From the NCBI GenBank assembly GCA_963643505.1, contig CAVIKF010000006.1, forward strand, positions 1 to 64,000: a stretch of DNA of 64,000 bases, written 5' to 3'. The notes beneath the pieces are model-generated. The model searched no databases, was not told the origin of the DNA, and saw only the letters and a list, made by a program, of their open reading frames with translations. Positions 25,125 through 33,986 of the stretch are shown one piece after another. The DNA comes from CAVEFW01 sp963643505 (GTDB lineage: Bacteria; Actinomycetota; Coriobacteriia; Coriobacteriales; Eggerthellaceae). A program made the translations under genes and the position numbers. Each line of letters starts with the position of its first letter. Positions within the stretch are counted from its first letter, which is position 1.

Positions 25125-26081
25125 CTAGATGAAACGGGAAACGAACGGCAATCTTTGCAGCATCTTTTCGCGATTGAGCTTCGCGCTGCAAACAATCTCG
25201 GGCGTAGCCTTGACGAGCTTGCCTTTGAGCGCGCTCTTACATTGATAGGCGATGCCAAACGCGGGGCCGACGTGACACCCGATAACGGGGCTGACAGGCA
25301 AAACGGGAACCTCGCGTCCCACAAAGGGCTCGACGTATTTCTTGCACCACTTGAGAGCCGGGTCTTTCGAGCCGATATAGTGGACAACGACATCGTTGAG
25401 CTCGTAGTTCTTGATATCGTCAGCAAAAATTTCCATGATGCGCGCCGCAGCTTTCTTTTGCGTACGGACCTTCGTGAAGACAGCCGCTGTGCCATCGCTC
25501 ACCGTAAAGATCGGCGTCAGTTTGATGGCGTTACCCAAAAGCGCGGCTCCGCCGCCGATACGTCCGCCGGCGCGTAGGAAAGATAAAGATTCGGGCGCAA
25601 AGAGGAAGCGTGTACGCCCAACGGTGTCCGCCGCCTCCTTTGCAACCTGGTAGCATGACGCACCCGCCTCGCGTGCTGCAACGGCGGAAAGGACGGCGAA
25701 GCCCTCGTCGAGGCCGTTCGAAAGCGAGTCAACAAACGCGTAGGCAAACTCCTTGCAACGGGACTCCACAACGCGCGCGGCGCGCAAGGCACCCTCGAAC
25801 GTGCCGCTCATCGCGCTCGACATAAAAATGCCGACAACTTGGTTGTTCTCGCGAACGGCCTTCTCGAAGTACTCCTCAAGCTCGATTTGGCTCGGCTGGC
25901 TCGACTTCGGCGGATTGTTTTTCATGTCGGCGATGTTCCGATAGAACTCATCGAGGTCCATCGTCGCATCCTTGTACTCTTTGCCATCATAGTGGACATG
26001 CAGCGTCATGACATCAATGTTTAACGACTCCGCCAATGAGCGCGGAATTGATGCCGTAGAATCGGTCACAATCTGGATCAT
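25125..26081 (-). CDS. DegV family fatty-acid-binding protein (copy 2)
   Basis: 318 residues. It starts with IVTDSTASIPRSLAESLNI, the classic DegV opening, and continues with PKSSQPSQIELEEYF, SSAMSGTFEGALRA, GGRIGGGAALLG, LKPIF-like LTPIFTVSDG and GCHVGPAFG. It is closer to the family consensus than its downstream neighbour, and the two probably bind different fatty acids. GAGGG lies about 10 nt before the ATG. A 32-bp minisatellite separates it from the upstream nicotinate phosphoribosyltransferase. Confidence 0.92.
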   Translation of the reverse strand: MIQIVTDSTASIPRSLAESLNIDVMTLHVHYDGKEYKDATMDLDEFYRNIADMKNNPPKSSQPSQIELEEYFEKAVRENNQVVGIFMSSAMSGTFEGALRAARVVESRCKEFAYAFVDSLSNGLDEGFAVLSAVAAREAGASCYQVAKEAADTVGRTRFLFAPESLSFLRAGGRIGGGAALLGNAIKLTPIFTVSDGTAAVFTKVRTQKKAAARIMEIFADDIKNYELNDVVVHYIGSKDPALKWCKKYVEPFVGREVPVLPVSPVIGCHVGPAFGIAYQCKSALKGKLVKATPEIVCSAKLNREKMLQRLPFVSRFI

Positions 26082-26131
26082 GGTTTGTTTCCCTCAAAAA
26101 CTCTCTCTGTTCTCTCTTTTAGTAGCCCTGT

Positions 26132-26483
26132 CCCGGCTAACCTTGGCCGTCCAGCCAGTGTCGCCCGGCTAACCTTGGCCGTCCAGCCAGTGTCGCCCGG
26201 CTAACCTTGGCCGGCCGACCAGTGTCGCCCGGCTAACCTTGGCCGTCCAGCCAGTGTCGCCCGGCTAACCTTGGCCGGCCGACCAGTGTCGCCCGGCTAA
26301 CCTTGGCCGTCCAGCCAGTGTCGCCCGGCTAACCTTGGCCGGCCGACCAGTGTCGCCCGGCTAACCTTGGCCGTCCAGCCAGTGTCGCCCGGCTAACCTT
26401 GGCCGGCCGACCAGTGTCGCCCGGCTAACCTTGGCCGTCCAGCCAGTGTCGCCCGGCTAACCTTGGCCGGCCGACCAGTGGTC
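26132..26483 (-). repeat. 32-bp minisatellite, 11 units, alternating A/B variants
   Basis: Units start every 32 bp from 26132 to 26452 with core CCCGGCTAACCTTGGCCG. Type A continues TCCAGCC and type B continues GCCGACC. The order is A-A-B-A-B-A-B-A-B-A-B, a 64-bp higher-order period. On the minus strand each unit has GGTTAGCCGGGCGAC-ACTGG, echoing the adjoining gene end GACTAGATGGGAGACC-ACTGG with its stop. There are no unique spacers, so this is not CRISPR. With flanks it fills the 408-bp gap 26082-26489. Confidence 0.97.
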
Positions 26484-26489
26484 TCCCAT

Positions 26490-27947
26490 CTAGTCTTGGT
26501 CATAGCCGCGCAGGCGCTCGACAAGACTGCGACGTCGCTTAAACAGGGAATATTCCAACCCGACAGGATAAGTATGCGGGTTGAAAAGGCGCTTTTGACT
26601 CTCATCGAGGGTCTCAAGGCCTGTTGCGGCGCGCTTTTTCGCCTCGAGGGCACAACGGTACTCGGGGTCGAGCACAGATTTGCCTTTCCGGGACAAAGGG
26701 GCAAGCAACGTCTCAAAGCGCTTGCCACCAAGCTTCTTGCGACGCAGATCGTCTTGGGGGTCGACGATGACCTCGCGATCGTCCACACCTGCCATCGTGT
26801 CGAAGATCATGTCACCTGCTATCCTGCCGTCCTCGTGATAGTAGCGACGGACGTCAAGAACACCGGGGATGGTGCGCTTTGCGGCGGTCTCGGAGATCTT
26901 CATGTGGCCGACCCACTCCCCACCCGGCTCGCGCGTCGCGGATAGTTTGTACACGCCACCAAGGGTCGGTTGGTCGAAAGCGGTAGCAAGTTTTGTGCCC
27001 ACCCCCCACGAGTCGACTTTGGCACCCTGGGAGAGGATGGAAAGGATCGTGAACTCGTCGAGGTCGTTGGACAAACAGATGCCGCAATCGGTAAGCCCCG
27101 CCTCATCGAGCATGGCGCGGGCCTTCTTCGCCAACCAGGCAAGGTCTCCGGAGTCGATACGTATCGCGATGAGGCGCTCGCCACGCTCCTTCATCTCGAG
27201 TCCGACCGTAATCGCATTACGAACACCCTGTTCAACGTCGTAAGTATCGACAAGCAACACGCAATTGGTCGGAAACGCCTTAGCATAGGCGCGGAATGCC
27301 TCCAACTCGTCACCAAAGGACATGACCCATGCGTGGGCGTGGGTGCCAGAAACCGGCAGGTTGAACTCGCGACCCGCAAGCACGTTGGAGGTGCTGGCAC
27401 ACCCACCCACGATAGCGGCGCGGCTGGCCCACGTACCACCAGCGGCCCCTTGGGCACGTCGCAGACCGAACTCGGCAACAGGCGCCTTGGCGGCGGTGCA
27501 GATGCGGGCAGCCTTCGTGGCGATCAGGGTCTCGAAGCCTACGCAATTGAGAAGCGGGGTCTCGATAAGTTGGCATTGGAGGACGGGACCGACAACACGG
27601 ACCATGGGTTCGTGGGGGAACACGATCGTTCCTTCAGTGACCGCATCGATTTCAAGCTTGCACTCCATGGTGCAAAGATACTCAAGGAAGCCCGGCTTGA
27701 ACAGAGACCCCCCACCCGGGGCGGGAATGCCCGCGAGATACTCGATGTCCTCGTCGGAGAAGGAAAATCCGTCCACCAAGTCGGCAAGTTGGCTCATACC
27801 GCAAGCGATTGCGTACCCGCCCTTGAAGGGATAGTCGCGGAAGTACATGTGGAAACAAGCTTGGGTATCAAGTTTGCCACACTCCCAATAACCTTGGGCC
27901 ATGGTGATCTGGTAGAGATCGGTCAACAACGGTTGGTTAAGCCTCAT
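26490..27947 (-). CDS. pncB: Nicotinate phosphoribosyltransferase
   Basis: Salvages nicotinate into NAD via nicotinate mononucleotide. The 485 residues carry LLTDLYQITMAQGY at the start, EFGLRRAQG, GTHAHAWVMSF (201-211, containing the autophosphorylated His region), VDTYDVEQGV, IRIDSGDL and SNDLDE. The start ATG at 27947 overlaps the ricT stop by 11 bp, implying coupling. A longer frame to 28148 lies within ricT and is not homologous. Confidence 0.95.
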   Translation of the reverse strand: MRLNQPLLTDLYQITMAQGYWECGKLDTQACFHMYFRDYPFKGGYAIACGMSQLADLVDGFSFSDEDIEYLAGIPAPGGGSLFKPGFLEYLCTMECKLEIDAVTEGTIVFPHEPMVRVVGPVLQCQLIETPLLNCVGFETLIATKAARICTAAKAPVAEFGLRRAQGAAGGTWASRAAIVGGCASTSNVLAGREFNLPVSGTHAHAWVMSFGDELEAFRAYAKAFPTNCVLLVDTYDVEQGVRNAITVGLEMKERGERLIAIRIDSGDLAWLAKKARAMLDEAGLTDCGICLSNDLDEFTILSILSQGAKVDSWGVGTKLATAFDQPTLGGVYKLSATREPGGEWVGHMKISETAAKRTIPGVLDVRRYYHEDGRIAGDMIFDTMAGVDDREVIVDPQDDLRRKKLGGKRFETLLAPLSRKGKSVLDPEYRCALEAKKRAATGLETLDESQKRLFNPHTYPVGLEYSLFKRRRSLVERLRGYDQD

Positions 27948-29493
27948 TGGAGGATTCACCTTCTTTCTTCCCCCCGGAACGATGGGACCTGCGTCGACGG
28001 GGACGCTGTCGGTCGGAAGCGCCTTCGCGCTTGGCCTCGTCGCCTCCCTCCTGTTGGGGTTTTCCTTGGGCGCAATCCTGGGCGGGACGTTTACGCCTCC
28101 TGCGACGGGACGTACTATTCTTTCCCTTGGCCTCGCCCCCGTCGGCATCCGCCTCGCGGGCTTGGGAGAGGCTGGAGGATTTTTGGCCCGGACGACGGGA
28201 GGGTTTGCTCGTCACGCTTTCCACACCCTCACTTGCCGCAGTCCCTTCGGCGGAGCGGCTACGATGTTGTCCACCGCGAGACCTCCTGCGACGGGTGGCG
28301 GGCTTCTCAGACTTCGGGGCGTCAGTCGACGTTGCCTCCACTTCCTTGGTCACCGTTGTCTCGCCATCCGCAGAAACCGTGGTAGACCGGCGGCGACGCA
28401 CGCGCGTCGTAGTAGGCGTCGGAGTCGTGGCCCCGGAATCTGACCGCGAACGACGACGGCGATTCGAGCTTTTTTGGGGAAGCTCCACCATGGAGGTGGA
28501 ACCTGTTGCGTTCTTGACGTTTGCATTGTTGCGGCGCACAGCTCGGGCGTCACCCAATTTGTCGTTGCCGGTAAATTGGCTCGTGAGGAACAAGGCCGTG
28601 GTGGAAGACGCCAGCGACGGTTCGACAGCGCGACGCCACGCCTCCTCACTGACGCTCTTGGGACGCGTGCTTCCCTCCTCGGGTTCATCCATATCGGCAA
28701 GCGGGACGTGGATCGTCTTTGTCTTGCCGTCGATCTCGATCTTCATGTCGACAATCTCGCGAGGAACGTCGAGGTTGCACACCTTCGCAGGACCGTCCGG
28801 CGTCTGGATCGTCGCGTTTTGCTTCGGGGCGCGGGAATGGAAGTCCTTGTACGCTTCATACTCATAGCGCAGACAACACATCAGGCGGCCGCACACGCCC
28901 GAGATCTTTTGGGGGTTGAGACTGAGGTCTTGCTCCTTTGCCATGCGGATGGACACGGGGCAAAACTCGCCACCAAGGCGCTTGCAGCAAAGCTCTTGCC
29001 CACAATGGCCGATGCCGCCGATCATGCGTGCCTCGTCGCGGATGCCGATCTGACGCATGTCGATGCGGACATGAAAACGGGAGGCAAGCTCACGGACGAT
29101 TTCGCGGAAATCGAGACGCTCCTCGGCCTCGAAGTAGAACACGGCCTTGTCGCCTTCAAGGAGATACTCGACGGCCACGGGCCGCATGTTCTCGTTGTAC
29201 TCGGCCGCAAGCTCCTTGAACGTGTGCATGGCCTCTTTGGAGCGAGCCTCCATCTCCTCGCCACGGGCGAGATCTTCCTCACTCGCAATGCGACGGACAG
29301 GACGCAACTCACTTTTGAGGTGGGCAAGTTGCTCCTTGTCGGCCTCGAACACCTCGCTGGCCATGTGGCCGAGCTCGACGCCACGCGCCGTCTCCACGAC
29401 AACGAAGTCGGTCTTTTCAATCTCCAGCTCGCCCGCATCAAACCAAAGCGTCTTCGGGTTGAATGCAAGATGTACCGGTGCAATTCTAGTCAT
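27937..29493 (-). CDS. ricT: RicT/YaaT-type PSP1 domain protein with long basic tail
   Basis: The PSP1 domain (about 1-285) carries the Fe-S ligands of RicT: Cys164, Cys169-170, Cys178, Cys201 and Cys206-207 (GHCGQELCCKRL, GVCGRLMCCLRY). In Bacillus RicT works with RicA and RicF in RNA maturation by RNase Y. From about residue 290 to 518 there is a low-complexity tail of Arg-rich blocks (TRRRRSRGG, SRRRRRKRP) mixed with Ser/Thr and Glu, absent from typical RicT of about 275 residues. It overlaps holB by 8 bp, matching the tmk-holB-yaaT order of Firmicutes. Confidence 0.88.
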   Translation of the reverse strand: MTRIAPVHLAFNPKTLWFDAGELEIEKTDFVVVETARGVELGHMASEVFEADKEQLAHLKSELRPVRRIASEEDLARGEEMEARSKEAMHTFKELAAEYNENMRPVAVEYLLEGDKAVFYFEAEERLDFREIVRELASRFHVRIDMRQIGIRDEARMIGGIGHCGQELCCKRLGGEFCPVSIRMAKEQDLSLNPQKISGVCGRLMCCLRYEYEAYKDFHSRAPKQNATIQTPDGPAKVCNLDVPREIVDMKIEIDGKTKTIHVPLADMDEPEEGSTRPKSVSEEAWRRAVEPSLASSTTALFLTSQFTGNDKLGDARAVRRNNANVKNATGSTSMVELPQKSSNRRRRSRSDSGATTPTPTTTRVRRRRSTTVSADGETTVTKEVEATSTDAPKSEKPATRRRRSRGGQHRSRSAEGTAASEGVESVTSKPSRRPGQKSSSLSQAREADADGGEAKGKNSTSRRRRRKRPAQDCAQGKPQQEGGDEAKREGASDRQRPRRRRSHRSGGKKEGESSNEA

Positions 29494-30601
29494 ACAGTGC
29501 CTCTCTTATATCGAATAGCAACGCATCCATGCAGGTTTGCGGGGACACGTTGCAAGATAGTGTCTCAATAGCGGTATCGACCGCGCGAATGGCGGAGGCA
29601 ACCGCAGCCTCGGTGGTGTGGGACGCGGCATCCTCCAACGCAAAACGCACCTCGGTGTTCACCACGAGGTCGTCGGCGCCAACGCAAAGAACCATCACAT
29701 CACGCAACCAGCTCTTCAGCAACGACATCTCGGTAACTTGAGCTTGACGGGTCGCCGACTTAGTCGCACGCTCGTCACGCTCACGGATTTGTTTCACGGC
29801 GGCACGGCTAAGGAAGTCAGCGTTCGCCTCGAGGTACTCCTCCTGTTCGCGACGGACGTCGTCCAAAGGCGCCTCCGCGAACGTGACGAGTTTCCTCGAC
29901 ATGGTGATGACGTCCCAATCGTCACATTGGCGCAAGGTTCCCATCATCTCGAACACGTCGCGCATGTGTGCCATGTGCTTGTTCGATCTCGCAAAATCGA
30001 CCGCACGCTCCGCGGAGCCGTCGCATGCAGCCAAAGCCATGCGCGCCCGTTCCTCCGTGACGCCGGCGTTTTGGCTCACCAGGCCGATTGCCTCCTTTTC
30101 CGGGACAGTACGGAAAGGAATGACCTGGCAACGGGACACTATGGTCGGCAACACGGCATCCACCGTACGCGCAAGGAGGATGAGCATGACGCCCGCAGGA
30201 GGTTCCTCGAGGGTCTTGAGGAAGGCGTTGGCCGAGGCGGCGTTGAGCAGGTCGGCGCGATTGATGATGTAGACCTTCGCATCCGCCTGGATCGGAGCGA
30301 GAACGACATCGGACATGATTTCGCGCACCTGGCCCACCAGGTAGGCCGCCGCGCCCTCGGGCTCGTAGTAGCGGACGTCCGGGTGGCGACGGCGCAAGAC
30401 GCGCTTGCACGTCTCGCAAGAGCCACAGCCACCCTTCTTGCAAAGGCGAGACGCAGCGAGGGCATAAGCCGCGGAGACCTTGCCGCTGCCGACAGGCCCG
30501 CACAACAGGTAGGCATGGCTCAAGGCGTCTCGGGACGAAGCGCACCTTAAGTAGCTTCTCACCTTGGGTTGGCCCCATATGCCGTTGAACACGTCCTCCA
30601 T
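29486..30601 (-). CDS. holB: DNA polymerase III delta' subunit
   Basis: Clamp-loader subunit of 371 residues. The N-terminal AAA+ domain has LCGPVGSGKV (35-42; the usual Thr/Ser after Lys is Val, consistent with a non-hydrolysing subunit), a four-Cys zinc module (Cys54, 59, 62 and 65) and FLKTLEEPPAGVMLILLA with the SRC motif. The C-terminal collar domain is less conserved. It begins 6 bp after tmk. The order tmk-holB-ricT is shared with Bacillus. Confidence 0.93.
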   Translation of the reverse strand: MEDVFNGIWGQPKVRSYLRCASSRDALSHAYLLCGPVGSGKVSAAYALAASRLCKKGGCGSCETCKRVLRRRHPDVRYYEPEGAAAYLVGQVREIMSDVVLAPIQADAKVYIINRADLLNAASANAFLKTLEEPPAGVMLILLARTVDAVLPTIVSRCQVIPFRTVPEKEAIGLVSQNAGVTEERARMALAACDGSAERAVDFARSNKHMAHMRDVFEMMGTLRQCDDWDVITMSRKLVTFAEAPLDDVRREQEEYLEANADFLSRAAVKQIRERDERATKSATRQAQVTEMSLLKSWLRDVMVLCVGADDLVVNTEVRFALEDAASHTTEAAVASAIRAVDTAIETLSCNVSPQTCMDALLFDIREALYD

Positions 30602-30607
30602 CTGCGT

Positions 30608-31513
30608 CTACTTTTCCTCGTTGTCTTTCCCGTTGTGATCCTTGTTGCCGTACTCGTTGGCTTTCTCGTTGCCGTCTTCGCTGAAAGCCAGGTTCTTGAC
30701 ACGAGCCGCCTCAAACACACGACCTGAGTTCAGCGAGGCGAAATACGCCTCCTGACCCAAGACCTCATCCATCCAAGGAAACAAATCCGCCAAGGCAGCG
30801 AAGATCATTTTTGCCGTGTCGGACTTGCGACCTCGGGAATCAACGATACGCATACGAGCGGGGTCCTCGTTGGCGATGTCCACGAATGCCCGGTTGACGC
30901 GCTCGTGGAAATCGAGTCCCGCCAACTCGAGGCGATCGGCACCGAACCGGCGTGTCGCGCGCTCCAAACCCTCGGCGGCGCTCTCGCACACCATCACGAT
31001 GGTGCGGTCGGGCCAAACCCCTTGGGTGGCAAAACGGTTGGCCTTGTTGACGAAGTCGAGGTCGAGGCCGCGACCATACGCCTGGTAGGCAACGGTAGAG
31101 TCGGCGAAGCGGTCGCACAGGACAACGGCACCCCGCTCCAAGGCCGGGCGGATACGCTCCGCGACGATTTGGGCACGAGCCGCCTCGTACACAAGCAGCT
31201 CGCATTCATCAGCCATGGCGACGTTGTTGGCATCGAGCACCACCGCACGCAAATCCTCGCCGATGCTCGTCCCCCCTGGCTCGCGCAGACGCAGGACCTC
31301 ATAGCCCCGCTCCTCCAAACACTCCGTGAGAAACCGGATGTGGGTAGACTTGCCAACGCCCTCGCCACCCTCAAAGGTGATGAACACGCCTGCTTTTTCC
31401 TGCGCCTTTTCGGGTGTTTTTCCAGACGCCTCTCCAGACGCCTCTCCGGGCATATTCCTGGGTGTCTCTCCAAGCGTCGCATCCACGACGTGCTTTGTCT
31501 CCTCGGCGTTCAT
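30608..31513 (-). CDS. tmk: Thymidylate kinase with N- and C-terminal extensions
   Basis: Phosphorylates dTMP to dTDP. The core (about 42-245) has P-loop FEGGEGVGKST (47-57), REPGGTSIGEDLR, the DRFADSTVAYQAYGRG motif and a TRRFGADRLE LID-region sequence. The protein is 301 residues against the usual 210. It has a 40-residue N-terminal GEASGEASGKTPEKAQEK low-complexity leader and a C-terminal extension ending in a Gly/Asn/Lys/Glu-rich tail. The start at 31513 lies 19 bp after the malic enzyme stop with only a weak ribosome site. A start nearer the P-loop cannot be excluded. Confidence 0.88.
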   Translation of the reverse strand: MNAEETKHVVDATLGETPRNMPGEASGEASGKTPEKAQEKAGVFITFEGGEGVGKSTHIRFLTECLEERGYEVLRLREPGGTSIGEDLRAVVLDANNVAMADECELLVYEAARAQIVAERIRPALERGAVVLCDRFADSTVAYQAYGRGLDLDFVNKANRFATQGVWPDRTIVMVCESAAEGLERATRRFGADRLELAGLDFHERVNRAFVDIANEDPARMRIVDSRGRKSDTAKMIFAALADLFPWMDEVLGQEAYFASLNSGRVFEAARVKNLAFSEDGNEKANEYGNKDHNGKDNEEK

Positions 31514-31532
31514 AGGCACGATTACTTCGCTA

Positions 31533-32702
31533 TTACTTCGACACCTGGCTTGCTTCCCAACAATCGCGGACCGCCTTGGCAACAGCATCCTTGACGCGCG
31601 GATCGAAGGGCTCGGGCATAATGAACTCCTCGCAAAGCTTGTCATCGTCCACCAGCTCGGCTAGGGCAACGGCGGCAGCGAGCTTCATGTCATTGGTGAT
31701 ACGCTCGGCACGGGCTTGGAGGGCGCCGCGGAAGATACCAGGGAAGGCGACGACGTTGTTGATCTGGTTCGGGAAGTCGGAACGGCCGGTACCTACGATA
31801 CGGGCTCCAGCGGCAAGGGCCTCGCTCGGCATGATCTCGGGAACGGGGTTCGCCATGGCCAAGACGATGGCGTCCTTGTTCATCGAGCGGACCATGTCGG
31901 CGGTGACACACCCAGGACCGGAGACGCCGATAAAGATGTCGGTCCCAATCATGGCATCAGATAGGGTACCGCTCATGTCGTCGAGGTTGGTGAGCTTGAG
32001 CATCTCACGCTTGGCATCGTTGAGACGTGGGGACTTGCTCGACAAGATACCTTGGGAGTCGCACATGGTGATGTGCTTGAAGCCGTAAGACAGCATGAGC
32101 TTGGCGATGGCAATGCCGGCAGAACCCGCACCGTTGACCACGGCGCGACACTCCTCCAACTTCTTGCCCGTGATCTTCAGGGCATTGATGAGGCCGGAGA
32201 GGACGACGATGGCGGTGCCGTGTTGGTCGTCATGGAACACCGGGATGTCAAGCGCGTCGTTGAGGCGCTCCTCGATCTCGAAGCAACGGGGCGCGGAGAT
32301 GTCCTCAAGGTTGATGCCGCCGAAGATCGGGGCGATGCGGATGACTGTCTCGACGATCTCGTTGGTATCTTGGGTATCGAGGCAGATCGGGAATGCGTTG
32401 ACGTCGCCGAACTCCTTGAACAACACGCACTTGCCCTCCATGACGGGAGCCGCGGCGGCGGCACCGATGTTGCCGAGGCCGAGGACGGCGGAGCCATCGG
32501 TGACGACAGCGACCGTGTCACGCTTGATGGTGTATCTGTACACCGCCTCCGGGTCAGCAGCGATTGCGCGGCAAGGCTCAGCGACACCCGGGGTGTACGC
32601 GAGAGCAAGCATTTCACGAGAGTCGACACGCGTCTTGCTCACCGTGTTCAGCTTGCCGCCCCACTCACCATGGAGCTTCAAAGACTCCTCGTAGATATCC
32701 AT
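31533..32702 (-). CDS. NAD(P)-dependent malic enzyme (short bacterial type)
   Basis: Oxidatively decarboxylates malate to pyruvate. The 389 residues have YTPGVAEPCRAI, the Lys/Asp catalytic region (VTDGSAVLGLGNIG, FHDDQHGTAIV), NGAGSAGIAIAKL for the nucleotide and MANPVPEI near the C-terminus. ATG 32702 with GGAAGGACC upstream is chosen. It heads an operon with tmk, holB, ricT and the phosphoribosyltransferase. The fumarase genes are transcribed divergently, so malate metabolism is clustered here. Confidence 0.94.
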   Translation of the reverse strand: MDIYEESLKLHGEWGGKLNTVSKTRVDSREMLALAYTPGVAEPCRAIAADPEAVYRYTIKRDTVAVVTDGSAVLGLGNIGAAAAAPVMEGKCVLFKEFGDVNAFPICLDTQDTNEIVETVIRIAPIFGGINLEDISAPRCFEIEERLNDALDIPVFHDDQHGTAIVVLSGLINALKITGKKLEECRAVVNGAGSAGIAIAKLMLSYGFKHITMCDSQGILSSKSPRLNDAKREMLKLTNLDDMSGTLSDAMIGTDIFIGVSGPGCVTADMVRSMNKDAIVLAMANPVPEIMPSEALAAGARIVGTGRSDFPNQINNVVAFPGIFRGALQARAERITNDMKLAAAVALAELVDDDKLCEEFIMPEPFDPRVKDAVAKAVRDCWEASQVSK

Positions 32703-33125
32703 AGATGGTCCTTCCATATCTCATCTTGTGCATGCGTGGCGCTTTGCCGCATGTTTGTGCATGCGTGGCGCTTTGCCGCATGCGTATCTGTTTGTATAAC
32801 CGTACTATTGTATCGCAACAACATGCTGTTCCCCCTACCAAGCAGCCGATAAATGCCCCCAATCGGCGGCAACGACGAAATCGACACGATTGACACTTTG
32901 GCTCACACGCGCCCACACGCGCAACACTAACGACGGCGATCAACCCAATCGGGCGCTTTGCCGCACACGCGATGCCAACGACGCCAGTCAACCCAATCGG
33001 GCGCTTTGCCGAACACGAGCCCGCACGCGCGACTCCAATCAACCTCGACCCCTCTCCGCTCTGTCCATTTCCCAACAAACAGCTACACTAGGCAAAGCGA
33101 ATTTCGCGACGAGAGGAACACCATC
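32703..33125. promoter_or_regulatory. Divergent malic enzyme / fumarase control region with two repeat pairs
   Basis: This 423-bp non-coding region has two arrays. A 28-bp unit is at 32726-32753 and 32755-32782; the second copy forms the inverted repeat GCATGCG...CGCATGC. A 41-bp unit is at 32931-32971 and 32979-33019. The core GGCGCTTTGCCG is common to all four units. No gene is supported. Confidence 0.8.
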
Positions 33126-33986
33126 ATGACTACTTACGCCTTCACCCGCGAAGGCATCGCGGCGGCCGTGTACGACATGGTCCGCGCTTGCGCGACCCAT
33201 CCTCGCGCCGACGTACTTGAGGGTTTCAAGGAGGCCCGCGAGGCCGAGACCCATCCCCGAGGGTGCGCCGTCCTTGACCAATTGTTGGAAAACGCGGCCA
33301 TAGGCGACACCGACAACGTGCCGATTTGTCAAGACACCGGAACAACCTGGGTTCGCCTTGAGGTCGGCCGCGCGCTTTCCGTTCCGGGCGACATCCTCGA
33401 CGACGTGGACGATGCGGTCGCCCGCGCCTACACCGACGGCCGCTTGCGCATGAGCGTTTTGCGGGACGCCCTGTTCGATCGCACGAATACGGGCACCAAC
33501 ACCCCGGCGTTCTCCGAGATTGCCTTTGTGGACGGCACGGAGGCGACGCTCCATGTCATGCTTAAGGGCGGCGGTTCCGACAACGCGAGTCGCGTCGTCA
33601 TGCTTGCGCCGGGAGCAGGTGTCTGTGGTGTGCGCCAGGTGGTGCTTGACGCTGTAAGGGAGAAAGCCGCAAATGCCTGTCCGCCCCTCATCATCGGGGT
33701 TGGCGTGGGATCGACGTTTGACAAGGTCGCAGGACTCGCAAAGCATGCCCTATTGCGACCTGTCGGTACGCCCGCGAAAAGCACGCAGCACGCCGCCTTC
33801 GAGGCCGAGCTTCTCGAGGCCGTAAACGCCACCGGCATAGGACCAGGAGCCCTTGGGGGCAAAAGCACCGCCTTGGCCGTCAATCTTGAGACTGCTCCTT
33901 GTCACATCGCCGCACTCCCCGTCGCCGTCAACCTGGGATGCTCCGCCATGAGGTCCGCGAGCGTGAAGTTGGAGGTGCGCCCATGA
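33126..33986 (+). CDS. Class I fumarate hydratase, alpha subunit
   Basis: Fe-S dependent interconversion of fumarate and malate (or the related tartrate dehydratase). The 286 residues have VPICQDTGTTWV with a cluster Cys, PGAGVCGVRQVVL, GVGVGSTFDKV and GKSTALAVNLETAPCH. The ATG at 33126 has AGAGGA about 9 nt upstream. It overlaps the beta subunit by 4 bp. Being beside malic enzyme favours fumarase, but tartrate dehydratase cannot be excluded. Confidence 0.9.
   Translation: MTTYAFTREGIAAAVYDMVRACATHPRADVLEGFKEAREAETHPRGCAVLDQLLENAAIGDTDNVPICQDTGTTWVRLEVGRALSVPGDILDDVDDAVARAYTDGRLRMSVLRDALFDRTNTGTNTPAFSEIAFVDGTEATLHVMLKGGGSDNASRVVMLAPGAGVCGVRQVVLDAVREKAANACPPLIIGVGVGSTFDKVAGLAKHALLRPVGTPAKSTQHAAFEAELLEAVNATGIGPGALGGKSTALAVNLETAPCHIAALPVAVNLGCSAMRSASVKLEVRP

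Noticed and set aside
22946..25132. 728-codon open frame on the plus strand, antisense to the dehydrogenase-like and DegV genes
   Set aside because: It mirrors real minus-strand genes with clear motifs and ribosome sites; long antisense frames are expected in GC-rich DNA, and the product has no recognisable domain.
26132..26483. Possible CRISPR array
   Set aside because: The 32-bp units are contiguous with no unique spacers, and no cas genes are present.
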